DNA of 32,634 nt from Phycisphaerales bacterium (GTDB taxonomy: Bacteria; Planctomycetota; Phycisphaerae; Phycisphaerales; UBA1924): NCBI GenBank assembly GCA_028284805.1, contig JANQQZ010000104.1:1-32634 (forward strand), read 5' to 3'. Every line of letters begins with the position of its first letter. Position 1 is the stretch's first letter. Below are positions 1 through 8,400 of this stretch, piece after piece. Below the pieces are notes generated by a model that saw only the letters and a list, made by a program, of their open reading frames with translations, was not told the origin of the DNA and made no database searches. The position numbers were made by a program, and so were the translations under genes.

Positions 1-848
1 CAGATCTCGCGCGGGCGGTCGCCCCGGTAGTTGAAGAAGACGACCGAGTCGCCGCTGGAGATGCGCGAATCCGCGGCATCGCCGCCGGGCTCGGTCACCG
101 TGCGGGGCTCGACGAACTCGTCGCCCACAAGGCCCTCGGTCGGCGCATCGTAGTAGTCCTGGATCGCGGCGGATGCCGAGTCGAATGAGGGCGCATCGCC
201 CCGGCCTGTCAGCAGGTCGTAGGCCTTGCGCACGCGCTCCCAGCGGTTGTCGCGGTCCATCGCCCAGTAGCGCCCGACGACCGAGGCGACGCTGCCCACG
301 CCGATGGCTCGGCACTTGGCCTCGACCTCTTCGGCGAGTTCCTTACCCGTGAAGGGGCCCGTGTCGCGTCCGTCGGTGAAGAGGTGGATGTAGACCCGCG
401 GGTGCCCGAGGCTCTTGGCCAATTCGAGCAAGGCATAGAGGTGGATGAGCTGGCCGTGCACGCCCGCATCGGAGTTGATGCCCATCAGGTGCAGGGCCTT
501 GCCCGCGTCTCGGGAGGCGGTGATGGCGTCCGCGATCGGGGCGATCTCGCCCAGGCGACCCTCCCTGCAGACCTTGGTGATGCGGACCGCGTCCTGATCG
601 ACGACGCGACCGGCCCCGATGTTCTGGTGCCCGACCTCGGAGTTGCCCATCGTGCCGTCGGTCAGGCCCACATCCTCGCTGCTGGTCGCGACGAGGGTGG
701 TGGGGCACTCAGACATGAGGCGGTCGGCGACGGGGGTCGTGGCGAGCTTGATCGCGTTGAAGGCGTCATGCTCGGTGTTCGGGTTCTGGCCCCAGCCGTC
801 GCGGATGACCAGGACGAGAGGGGTGTTGGCGGGCTCGGGCGTGCTCAT
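1..848 (-). CDS. gpmI: 2,3-bisphosphoglycerate-independent phosphoglycerate mutase (partial, N-terminal part)
   Basis: Cofactor-independent mutase interconverting 3- and 2-phosphoglycerate in glycolysis; cytosolic and metal dependent. About 282 N-terminal residues are visible and the rest runs off the left edge; the family is usually about 510 residues. The metal-site start reads VIRDGWG (usually LxxDGWG). The phosphoserine motif GNSEVGH follows, then the substrate-binding region HLFTDGRDT and, near the edge, FFNYRGDRPREI, the family's FN(F/Y)RxDR motif. The ATG at 848 is the first sensible start. No Shine-Dalgarno precedes it, but a TACAGT box ends five bases upstream, so the mRNA may be leaderless. 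Identification is secure. Confidence 0.96.
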   Translation of the reverse strand, partial: MSTPEPANTPLVLVIRDGWGQNPNTEHDAFNAIKLATTPVADRLMSECPTTLVATSSEDVGLTDGTMGNSEVGHQNIGAGRVVDQDAVRITKVCREGRLGEIAPIADAITASRDAGKALHLMGINSDAGVHGQLIHLYALLELAKSLGHPRVYIHLFTDGRDTGPFTGKELAEEVEAKCRAIGVGSVASVVGRYWAMDRDNRWERVRKAYDLLTGRGDAPSFDSASAAIQDYYDAPTEGLVGDEFVEPRTVTEPGGDAADSRISSGDSVVFFNYRGDRPREI

Positions 849-862
849 GGGCGACTGTAGCG
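849..862 (-). promoter_or_regulatory. -10-like box directly upstream of gpmI (possible leaderless start)
   Basis: Read on the minus strand, TACAGT (854-859) is followed by CGCCC and then the gpmI ATG. The 12-mer GCTACAGTCGCC occurs identically ahead of rsmB (21239-21250). No convincing -35 box is visible. A -10 this close to the ATG would put the transcription start at or beside the start codon. Confidence 0.4.
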
Positions 863-902
863 GGGGTTTTTTGAGGCTGATCACAGGAAGGCGGTCATGG
901 AG

Positions 903-930
903 TTGACATCCCGAGGAGATTTAGTATGTT
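903..930 (+). promoter_or_regulatory. Sigma70-like promoter for the small lipoprotein gene
   Basis: A perfect TTGACA (903-908) is followed after 16 bases by TATGTT (925-930, four of six matches to TATAAT). It lies about 90 bases ahead of the start at 1020, in an AT-rich patch that stands out from the surrounding GC-rich DNA. A second possible -10, TACAAT, lies at 944-949 without a matching -35. Confidence 0.55.
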
Positions 931-939
931 AGTGCTAAC
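928..939. promoter_or_regulatory. Inverted repeat overlapping the -10 region (candidate operator)
   Basis: GTTAG-TG-CTAAC: 5-base arms with a 2-base centre, overlapping the end of the predicted -10 box at 925-930. The position suits a repressor site for the lipoprotein promoter. It loosely recalls DtxR-type sites (TTAG/CTAA), but the centre spacing differs, so the regulator is unknown. Confidence 0.35.
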
Positions 940-1019
940 TCTTTACAATTGGGCCCATTGTCCTCTGTGGAGATGTGGATCTCTCGAATAGGCCGGCCCA
1001 GGGCCGGGAGGAGCAAGTG

Positions 1020-1226
1020 ATGCGTCGGAGGCGACTTGTGACGGGTGTGATCGCGGCGGCCGGTTTCGGGCTGCTGAGCGGGGGGTGCGCGTACCACGGC
1101 TACGGCCACTACGGGTACGGGTATCACGGCGGATACGGCGGGCACTGCCACAGCGGTCCCCCGGCGGGAGCGGTGATCATCGGGACGGCAGCGCTGTTCT
1201 ACGCGATCGGGAGCGCGTGTCACTGA
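1020..1226 (+). CDS. Small Gly/Tyr/His-rich lipoprotein, function unknown
   Basis: A 68-residue protein. Four arginines within the first five residues, then a hydrophobic stretch, lead to a lipobox LSGGC, so it is probably exported and lipidated at Cys23. The mature part begins with a Tyr-His-Gly-rich tract (HGYGHYGYGYHGGYGG) and ends in a second hydrophobic patch. I chose the ATG at 1020 because GGGAGGAG lies about seven bases upstream; a longer version from 975 would lack this. The His-rich tract could bind metal, but that is only a composition argument. It has its own promoter at 903-930 and ends 16 bases from the convergent peroxiredoxin gene. I do not recognise the family. Confidence 0.75.
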   Translation: MRRRRLVTGVIAAAGFGLLSGGCAYHGYGHYGYGYHGGYGGHCHSGPPAGAVIIGTAALFYAIGSACH

Positions 1227-1242
1227 GGGCAGGTCCGGTGAT

Positions 1243-1746
1243 TCAGCTCAGGTTCACAAGCAGGTCGTCGAGCGTCAACGCCTCGGGGATGTCTCGCTTC
1301 TGAACCCATTTCACGGTGCCGACGCCGTCGTCGGACTGACCGATGAGCACTGTCCCTCGCCCGGCGATGTTGAGATCGGGCCAATAGAAGCCGAAGGCCT
1401 TGCACACGTCGCGGTGCATGTCGGCGAGCAGGGTCTGCTTGAGGCCCAGGGCGTTGGCCCAAGCCTCGTGGACGAAAAAGCTGTCACAGGAGACGCCGAC
1501 GACCTGAGCGCCGGTGCTGGCGAGCTTGTCCATCTCGTCGGTGATGCACTTCATCTCGGTCGAGCAGACGGGGCTGAAGTCCATTGGGTAGAAGCAGAGC
1601 GCGACATCGCCTTGCCTGACCGCGTCGGCGAGGGTCCAGTCGTCCTTGTTCTGGTTCTTGAGGGTGAAGTTGGGGGCGGTCTCGCCCACGGCGATGGGCG
1701 AGGTGGGATCGGTGCGGGGCTCGGGGCGGACAGGTGCGTCGGGCAT
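1243..1746 (-). CDS. Peroxiredoxin (AhpC/TSA family, Bcp/AhpE-like)
   Basis: Thiol peroxidase of 167 residues that reduces hydroperoxides in the cytosol. The thioredoxin-like fold is shown by APNFTLKNQN near the N-terminus and by the active site FYPMDFSPVCSTE, in which Cys61 should be the peroxidatic cysteine. The motif FSPVCSTE differs from the Bcp motif of the second peroxiredoxin at 27950. Cys67 is six residues away and Cys51 precedes it, so a resolving partner is not obvious; it may be a 1-Cys enzyme or use another thiol. Start ATG 1746 has AGGA about eight bases upstream; a longer frame extends further upstream without a reason to use it. It is divergent from the yggS-like gene. Confidence 0.9.
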   Translation of the reverse strand: MPDAPVRPEPRTDPTSPIAVGETAPNFTLKNQNKDDWTLADAVRQGDVALCFYPMDFSPVCSTEMKCITDEMDKLASTGAQVVGVSCDSFFVHEAWANALGLKQTLLADMHRDVCKAFGFYWPDLNIAGRGTVLIGQSDDGVGTVKWVQKRDIPEALTLDDLLVNLS

Positions 1747-1863
1747 CGGTGATCCTCGTGCGGATTGGGGGGAAGCGCCTGGTCGGGGCGGACGGGTGTA
1801 TGGTACGGGGTCGTCGTCGCAGGGAGGCGTCGGCCGGAACGGAACGCGAGCGGAGCATCGCGG

Positions 1864-2667
1864 ATGACAGACACGAAGTCGGGCACGCGGGCGGAGATCG
1901 AGACAGGTATGTCTCTGGACGCGCGGTACGCGGCGGTGAAGGAGCGCGTGGAGGCGGCGGCCCGCCGCGCTGGGCGCGATCCCTCGCGGGTGATCCTCAT
2001 CGCGGTGACCAAGTACGCGGAGCTGGACGACATCAAGCGTCTCGTCGAGCTGGGGCACCGCGACTTCGGCGAGAACCGCGTGCAGCAGCTGACGCAGCGT
2101 GCCGCGATGATCGAGGAGCAGCTGCGCCGCAGGAAGACGCTCTCGGGGACCGCGGGCGAAGAGGTCGAGGTCGAGATGCCGCGCTGGCACATGATCGGCA
2201 CGCTCCAGCGGAACAAGGCCAAGCAGGTCGTCGAGTGCACGCGGCTGATCCACTCGGTGGACTCGATGAGGCTGGCCGAGGAGTTGCAGTCGATCGGGCT
2301 CAAGCGTGAGCAGCGGATCGACGTGCTGATCCAGGTGAACGTGTCTGGTGAGGAATCGAAGTTCGGGTGCCCGGTTCCGGCGGCCGAGCCGCTGGCCGCC
2401 GCGATGGAGTCGATGGCCTATCTGCGTGTGCGCGGGCTGATGACGATGGCGCCGTACTCGGAGGACCCCGAGCAGGCGCGCCCCTACTTCTCGAGGCTCC
2501 GGGACCTGTACGAGGACATGGCCAAGCTCGATCTGGGGGACGGCGCGTTCAACCTGCTCAGCATGGGCATGTCGGGCGACTTCGAGGCCGCGATCGAGGA
2601 GGGGGCCAATCTGGTGCGCGTGGGCTCGGCGATCTTCGGGGAGCGCGAGGTCGAAGACGCGGGCTGA
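1864..2667 (+). CDS. yggS: YggS/PLPBP family pyridoxal-phosphate-binding protein
   Basis: Fold-type III PLP protein involved in B6 vitamer and amino-acid homeostasis, with no known catalytic reaction. The PLP lysine lies in LIAVTK. Further family motifs are FGENRVQQ, WHMIGTLQRNKAK, LIHSVDS, VLIQVNVSGEESKFG, RGLMTM and, at the phosphate-binding end, LLSMGMSGDFEAAIEEGAN..VRVGSAIFGER. A charged insert (about RRKTLSGTAGEEVEVE) precedes WHMIG and makes the protein a little longer than usual. The ATG at 1864 gives 267 residues; the ATG at 1909 (MSLDARY) matches the usual family N-terminus and is a real alternative. TATGGT (1799-1804) is a possible -10; the 9-mer TGTATGGTA also occurs ahead of the DUF481 gene at 3544. 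Confidence 0.95.
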   Translation: MTDTKSGTRAEIETGMSLDARYAAVKERVEAAARRAGRDPSRVILIAVTKYAELDDIKRLVELGHRDFGENRVQQLTQRAAMIEEQLRRRKTLSGTAGEEVEVEMPRWHMIGTLQRNKAKQVVECTRLIHSVDSMRLAEELQSIGLKREQRIDVLIQVNVSGEESKFGCPVPAAEPLAAAMESMAYLRVRGLMTMAPYSEDPEQARPYFSRLRDLYEDMAKLDLGDGAFNLLSMGMSGDFEAAIEEGANLVRVGSAIFGEREVEDAG

Positions 2668-2673
2668 GTCTGT

Positions 2674-3393
2674 TTACGCCACGTGTTGGGCGATGCGCCC
2701 GCGGCCCGAGCGGGCGGAATTCATGTGCTGCTGGAGCGTGGCGCCCGGGCACGCGGTCGGGTTCCACTCGCGGTGCGTGCGGATCTCGCTCAGCGGGACG
2801 CGGTTGACCGCGGCGGCCTCGACGATCAGGGCGTCCAGCGCCGCGAGGGCCCGGGGCGTGGGCGTCTGCTCCTCGAAGTTGCCTAGCACGAGGATGCCCA
2901 TGTTGTGTTCGTTGTGATCGCGCACGTGGGCCCCCTGGCGATCGAGGGGCCTGGCGGCCCAGACACGGCCTTGCGGGTCGACCACAAAGTGATAGCCGAT
3001 GTCGGCCCAGCCGTTGTTCTCGACGTGGACGTGGCGGATCAGCTCAAGGCGGTCGGCGACATCGCCCGGCCCGGCGAGGCGGACGGGGGCCATGCCGTCG
3101 TGGTGCACCGTGATGCGGCGGATGGCGCCCATGGGCTTGGTGTCCCAGAGCTTGGGCTGGGACGCGGTCCAGTTGGCGCGGGGGACCACCCTGACGCGTT
3201 GCAGGGCTGTCGTGGATGAGGGGGCGGGTGTGCTCGACGGGGCTGGCGTCCGTTCGTGGGGCCAGACGGGGCCCGGCAGGGACGCGGTGTGCGTGCGTCT
3301 GGTGCTCGAGGCGCACCCCGCGGCGAGGGCGGCGGCCGAGCCGAGGCCGGCGAGCAGCAGGGATCGTCGATCGAAGGGCTGATTCACGTCCAT
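2674..3393 (-). CDS. Tat-exported N-acetylmuramoyl-L-alanine amidase lipoprotein (PGRP/Amidase_2)
   Basis: Zinc amidase that should cut the bond between muramic acid and the stem peptide of peptidoglycan. The N-terminus combines a twin-arginine motif (FDRRSLLLAG, Arg9-Arg10) with a lipobox LAAGC (Cys27), so it is probably a Tat-dependent lipoprotein in the periplasm. A Pro/Ser/Thr linker (about 40-63) leads to the catalytic domain: RITVHHDG (zinc ligand His97), a Tyr in IGYHF, and THREWNPTACPG (ligands His207 and Cys215). NMGILVLGNFE matches the core strand of PGRP-type domains. Length is 239 residues. It ends only six bases from the convergent yggS-like gene and is divergent from the DUF481 pair. 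It may serve wall turnover; planctomycetes are known to have peptidoglycan. Confidence 0.92.
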   Translation of the reverse strand: MDVNQPFDRRSLLLAGLGSAAALAAGCASSTRRTHTASLPGPVWPHERTPAPSSTPAPSSTTALQRVRVVPRANWTASQPKLWDTKPMGAIRRITVHHDGMAPVRLAGPGDVADRLELIRHVHVENNGWADIGYHFVVDPQGRVWAARPLDRQGAHVRDHNEHNMGILVLGNFEEQTPTPRALAALDALIVEAAAVNRVPLSEIRTHREWNPTACPGATLQQHMNSARSGRGRIAQHVA

Positions 3394-3543
3394 GACATCG
3401 GGCCAACCGGCTCCGCCGGTCCAACGCCGGGCTTTGCGCTTTGGTGCGCGGAATCGCCGGCAGGATTCGCTCGGGGTACCGCTCCGGACCGATGGAACAG
3501 GAGCGGATTCACTGTATGGTATCTGGAGTCCGACGGAGATGTT

Positions 3544-4515
3544 GTGCGGCGGATATGTGTCCTAGCGACAGCGGCGGCCCTCGGGTCGGCCGCGGGCGTG
3601 GTGTGGGCGTCGGGTGACGCCGACACTGATCGTATGGGCAGGGGTTTGTTCGGAATGACGGCGGTCGAGGCATGGCCCGACCCCGAGCTTCCCGCGGTCA
3701 AGGTCGCCGTCGCGGCCCCGCCAGCGCCGGTGCCCGCCGAGGGCGGCACGTCCGTGGTGACCCAGCCCGAGGGGCCGGATCCGAACGAACAGGAGGCCGC
3801 GGCAGAGCAGGAGGGGCCCGCGGAGCCGCCCAAGCCCAGCCTGTTGCGGTTGATCGTCTCGGACTGGAAGGGCGAGGTGAAGTTTGGCTTCGAGTTCGGG
3901 AGCGGGAACAACGACCGCACGAGATTCAGCGGCGGATTCAACATCAACAAGCAGTACTGGGGGCACCGAACCCAGATCTATTCCGAGTACTTCATCGCGA
4001 CCGACAACCGCGGGGAGTCGGAGAACCGTTTGGTTTCCCGCTTCACGCAAGACTGGTCGACCGGTGGATCGAAGTGGAGCGGTGTGTTCCTGAGGGTGCT
4101 GGGTGACGCGGATCGCTTTCGGGATTACGACTACCGGTTGAACATTTCAACAGGTGCCAACTACCAGGCCTACAAGGACGACGAGACGGGGGTCCTGTTC
4201 AGAGTCGGCGGCAGCGCTCGGCGTGAATTCGGGGCTCGCGATGAGGACATCGTGCCCGAGGGTGCGTTCTACATCAACGCCGATCACCGGATATCTGACA
4301 CCCAGCGGGTGGACTTCGCTCTCGATTACCTGCCCGAGATCGAGCGTCCCGAACGCTACCGGCTCAATACCCGAGCGAACTGGAACATCGACATCAACCC
4401 GGAGGCGGGGCTCGGTCTTCGCTTGTCGATCAACAACCGGTATGATTCGCGCGTTACGGGTAGCCGGGAGCGGAACGACTTCGACTTCATCGCCTACCTG
4501 ATCTGGAATTTCTGA
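3544..4515 (+). CDS. DUF481 family outer-membrane protein, first of a tandem pair
   Basis: A predicted secreted beta-barrel protein of 323 residues. I chose the GTG at 3544 because GGAG sits five bases upstream and because translation from there gives a clean signal peptide (MRRICVLATAAALG...VWA). A disordered Pro/Ala/Glu-rich stretch (about residues 40-100) is followed by alternating aromatic/polar strands typical of DUF481 (YdiY-like), including GEVKFGFEFGSGNND, TQIYSEYF and a terminal aromatic residue (YLIWNF), as expected for BamA recognition. TATGGT at 3515-3520 is a possible -10. The second copy begins 40 bases downstream. Function unknown; some family members respond to salt stress. 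Confidence 0.85.
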   Translation: MRRICVLATAAALGSAAGVVWASGDADTDRMGRGLFGMTAVEAWPDPELPAVKVAVAAPPAPVPAEGGTSVVTQPEGPDPNEQEAAAEQEGPAEPPKPSLLRLIVSDWKGEVKFGFEFGSGNNDRTRFSGGFNINKQYWGHRTQIYSEYFIATDNRGESENRLVSRFTQDWSTGGSKWSGVFLRVLGDADRFRDYDYRLNISTGANYQAYKDDETGVLFRVGGSARREFGARDEDIVPEGAFYINADHRISDTQRVDFALDYLPEIERPERYRLNTRANWNIDINPEAGLGLRLSINNRYDSRVTGSRERNDFDFIAYLIWNF

Positions 4516-4538
4516 GGGGTGGCTCTCGTGACCGCCCC
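4516..4538 (+). other. Hairpin between the two DUF481 genes
   Basis: Arms 4516-4522 (GGGGTGG) and 4532-4538 (CCGCCCC) pair over seven positions with one G-U wobble and a 9-base loop. No T-run follows, so this is not an ordinary terminator. It could stabilise the upstream transcript end or lower expression of the downstream copy, whose Shine-Dalgarno (GAGGGGAAAGG) follows within a few bases. Confidence 0.35.
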
Positions 4539-4555
4539 ATGAGGGGAAAGGCACG

Positions 4556-5344
4556 ATGAACGACGCGATCCGGTGTGGCATGATCTCGGCTCTGATCTGT
4601 GCGGCGGGCTTGGCGGGGGCGCAGGACGAGGCGCCGGTCGCCGAGCCGGCTGCCGACGCTGAGGCGTCCGAGCAGCAGCCGAGAACGCTGCTTCAGGGCT
4701 GGGACGGGGGCGTGTCGCTCGGTATCTTCGGAACTGAGGGCAACAACGACCAGTTCGATTTCCGGGCTGAGATCGACGGAGAGCGCGACACCGACGAGAC
4801 GCGCACGACGTTCCTCGGTACGTACTCCTACGCGACCAACAACGACGGTACCAGCGAGAACGAGGCGCAGGTCATCGGTCGGAACGACTGGAAGTTCGAG
4901 GAATCCAAGTGGTTCGCGTTCGCGCAGGGCCAGTTCGACTACGACGAGTTCCAGGACTGGGACACACGGGTCTCGATCTTCGGAGGCCCGGGCTACGTCT
5001 GGGTCGACAACGAGAAGCAGCGGTTCATGACGCGCGCCGGTGCCGGTGCGACCCGCGAGATCGGGGGCAGCGACAACGCGTGGAGGGCCGAGGGCATTCT
5101 CGCCGCCGAGTACCGCCGGCAGCTGACCGAGCGGCAGATCTTCAACGCGAGCGCCGAGGCCTTCCCGGATCTGGGCGACGCCCGCAACTGGCGGGTCCAG
5201 TCGCGCGCGACGTGGGAGGTCCTCGTGGATCCGGAGGTTGCGCTCACGCTTCAGATCGGCATCGAGAACCAGTACGACACCAATCCGAACGGTGTGCAGC
5301 GGAGCGATACCGACTACTTCATTCTGCTGACGTGGAACTACTGA
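4556..5344 (+). CDS. DUF481 family outer-membrane protein, second of a tandem pair
   Basis: A 262-residue paralogue of the preceding gene. The signal peptide ends near AGLAGA|QDE, followed by an acidic Ala/Glu/Pro linker (about 24-44) and a barrel domain beginning GGVSLGIFGTEGNNDQFDF, which corresponds to the GEVKFGFEFGSGNNDRTRF strand of its neighbour. Both copies end in an aromatic residue (LLTWNY here, LIWNF there) and share the QYDTN/NRYDSR penultimate strand. A good Shine-Dalgarno (GAGGGGAAAGG) precedes the ATG. The two genes are probably cotranscribed and end at the terminator at 5375. The copies are clearly diverged, so the duplication is not recent. Confidence 0.87.
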   Translation: MNDAIRCGMISALICAAGLAGAQDEAPVAEPAADAEASEQQPRTLLQGWDGGVSLGIFGTEGNNDQFDFRAEIDGERDTDETRTTFLGTYSYATNNDGTSENEAQVIGRNDWKFEESKWFAFAQGQFDYDEFQDWDTRVSIFGGPGYVWVDNEKQRFMTRAGAGATREIGGSDNAWRAEGILAAEYRRQLTERQIFNASAEAFPDLGDARNWRVQSRATWEVLVDPEVALTLQIGIENQYDTNPNGVQRSDTDYFILLTWNY

Positions 5345-5374
5345 CCGGACCGTTCGACAACACATGTACGAAAG

Positions 5375-5410
5375 CGGGGCCCGGTCGATACCGGGCCCCG
5401 TTCGCGTTTT
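5375..5410. terminator. Strong intrinsic terminator, probably bidirectional
   Basis: A perfect 11-base stem (5375-5385 with 5390-5400, CGGGGCCCGGT/ACCGGGCCCCG) around a CGAT tetraloop, followed by TTCGCGTTTT. On the minus strand the stem is followed by CTTT. It lies between the convergent DUF481 and subtilase genes and can serve both. Confidence 0.9.
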
Positions 5411-5427
5411 CTGGTTGGAAGACCCGC

Positions 5428-8400
5428 TCAGAACACCGGGTCGAACTCGGGCATGTCGGTGATCAGCCGGTCCCGTTCGAGGTCGGCCCAGACGGTCCAG
5501 CCGAGCTCATCGAGCAGCTCGATCCGCTGCTCGCGCAGGTCGCGCGAGGGCTCATCGTCGATCTGGGCGTTGATCAGCCCGAGCGCATCGCCCAAGCGTC
5601 CCTCGGCCCGGGCGATCGCCAGGTCGACCTCGTGCTGGTCCTCGTCCTCGAGCGAGCCCCAACGCTCGAGGTCCGCGAGCGCGTCCTCGACCGCCTCCAT
5701 GCCCGCATCGTCTTCGAGCATCGCGGCCTTCGTCGTGACGATCAGCGACAGGGCCTCGGTGAGGGCATCCTCCTGCTCGTCCATCGCCTCGGAGAGGTCC
5801 TCGTCGAAGTCGTCGGCGTCCTCGTCGTGGTTCACGCCGTTGTACGCGGCCAGGGCGTCGGTGTCGATCGTTGCGATGACAGCTTCCGCGGCGGCGATCA
5901 CGTCGTCGGGCGTGACCGGCTCCGCGGGGGCTTCGTCGGCGTCTTCTTCGCCTGCCTCCTCCTCGGTCGCTTCATCGTCAGCGTTTCCCGGGAACTCGAC
6001 CAATGCGTCGGCGCGGTGCATCCGAGCGAGCAGCACGTCGAGCTCGTTGTCGGGATCGGCCGCGAGTTCGGCGGCGAGTGCCTCGAACTCATCGCCTTCG
6101 TCCGCGCCCATCAGGTCGCCCAGGGCGGCGAGCCTGAGTTCGGTGATCTCGTCGGCGAGCTCCTCGGTGCGGGTGGGCTCGGCTTCTTCCTCCCCTTCGT
6201 TCTCAGCCTCGTCTTCCTTGGCCTCGATCTCGGGCTTGTCGTTGGGCTTGGTGGCGACGCGCATCGCAACGGGCCAGCCGCCCGGGCGCGAGGCCGCGCC
6301 GCCCAGGTCGGTCGCGGCGCCGAAGGTCATCGAGCCGAGCAGGACATCCCCGGCCTCGGCGAACTCGGGCAGCTTCGTGGGTGTGGCGATGTAGGCCCGC
6401 ACGGTCTCGCCCGCGTCGAGCTCGCGGGTGCCGAAGTTGCCCGAGCCGTTGAGGGCGGCGTCGGGGGTGCGCGCGACGGGGATGCTCACGCTGTCGATCT
6501 CGTGCGTCAGGATGAGCGACGAGCCCTCGAGCTTGGCGAGCATGTCAGGGTCGTGATGGCGGACATGGAACTCGACCGCGTACTCGCCCTCGTCGAGCTC
6601 GACTTCCTCGTCGCCGCCCGCGCTCGTGACGATGGCCTTGCCGTGTTCGTCGAAGATGCGCCAGAGGCTCGACTCGAACTCGTCCCAGAAGTGGGGGACC
6701 ATGCTGGCGGCGGGGTCGATGGTGACGGTGCCGTCCTCAGCCATCGAGAGGTCGTACTCGATCACGATCTGGTAGGTCTGGCGTCCCTCGGGGAGCATGT
6801 CGCGCTCGGGGTCGAGGGGGGAGACAGTCCAGTCCGTCGGGCGGATGCTCCGGCGGAGACCCGTGAACGAGCCCTTGGGGCTGACGTTGGCGTCGCGCAG
6901 CGGGCTGGCGATGTTCATGGGCGTGACGTAGTCGGCGCCGTCGATCATGACTTGGGAGGGCTCGGGGCGCACGCCTCGGAACCGGACGGTGACGTCGAAC
7001 TCGGCGTCCCCCAGGCTCGACCAGTTCTGCGCGAGCGCGAGCTCGACGGTGCGTCCGCCGTCGACGCGCATCGAGCGTGTCTCGAAGTCGTCGTCGTCGA
7101 AGCTGAGCCAGCTTCGGCTGTTGTGGGCGGTGAAGGCCTCTTCCTCGCGCAGCTGGGTCATGTGGCAGACGAGCGTGCGGCTGGTGTCGGTGTCGAGCCG
7201 CTCGATGATGACGTCCATCCAGGTCGCGCCGACGGGAGCGTGGAAGAAGTGCTTGATCAGATCGCCGTTGCTGGTGGTGATGGTCTCGTTCCAGGTGTAG
7301 CCCTCGTCGGCGGTGAGCTCGATGCCCTTCACGACGGTGACGGGCATGGTGAACATCGGGCCTCGCTCGGGGTGCTGGTCGTCGTAGGCGAGGATCTGCG
7401 CGAAGTGCGCCCCGGGCTCAAGGCCGGTTGGGTCGACGCGGACGGTGGTGTTGCGTCCGGCGGCGTTGAGGGTGTGGTTGGCTGCGGTCTCGATCCAGGG
7501 CTCGGTGGGCTCGATGCGGAGACGCATGTCGAAGTCGGTCTTGCGCCGGTTGTCGGCGTCCTCGAGCCACTCGGCGCGGAAGCTGACGCTGATCTCGCTG
7601 GGCTCATCGGTCTCGTAGGGCTCGCGGAGGTAGATACCGCGGGTGTTGCCCGGTCCGCGGGCGTGGAACGTGACGTCGGTGTACCGCTCGTCGAAGTAGT
7701 TGACGAGGTGCTCGTAGGCGGCGTCGACCTGGAGCATGCCCGCGCCGTTGGCCCAAGGGGACTGATCGGGCAGGGGGACCGCGGTCTCGGTGATCGCCCG
7801 CTTGATGGCGGCCGGGTGGGTGTCGATGCCCTCCTGCTTCATCTTGCTCAGGATGAGCGCGATGCCTCCGCAGGCGTTGGGGGATGACATGCTGGTGCCG
7901 TTCATGAGCTGGTGCTTGTTGAGGGTCCAGCTGGGGACGGGGCTGATGGCGCCGCCCGGTGCGGAGATGTCGATACCAAGGTCACCGTCGAGCGTCGGGC
8001 CGCGGCTCGACCAGGGGTACTGCAGGTCGCCCCAGCCCTCGCGGACGGCGTACTGGGCCTCCATCATCTCGGCGCTGATCGCGGCGCCGACGCCGATGAT
8101 CGCGCCGGTCGCCCCGCCCGGGCTGCCGACGGTCGAGAGCGCCGGCCCCGAGTTGCCCGCGGAGGAGACGAAGACGACGTTGTGCTCGTTGACGAGCTCG
8201 GTGGCGAGCTGATCGATCCGGTAGCGGGTATCGGGGAAGGCGCCCGGGCCTCCGTAGGACATGTTGATCATGTCTGCGTCGTTGTCGATGACGGCGATGA
8301 TGCCCCGGATCATCCCCGTGTTGACCGAGGATGAGCCGAGGCGGGTGTCACCGATCTTGACGCCCACGATCTGGGCACCGGGAGCCATGCCGTTGAGCTC

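Noticed and set aside
928-939. GTTAGTGCTAAC as a DtxR/IdeR iron box
   Set aside because: The arms resemble half of the DtxR consensus, but the centre has two bases instead of one and the outer bases do not match; reported only as a generic operator.
3407-3421. ACCGG-CTCCG-CCGGT inverted repeat between the amidase and DUF481 genes
   Set aside because: Five GC-only pairs are common by chance in DNA of this composition, and it matches no promoter element.
4909-7887. A 992-residue open frame on the plus strand
   Set aside because: It lies antisense to the TPP II-like gene, whose catalytic motifs and signal peptide are clear. The frame is Val/Gly/Arg-rich and without motifs, as expected of a GC-rich shadow.
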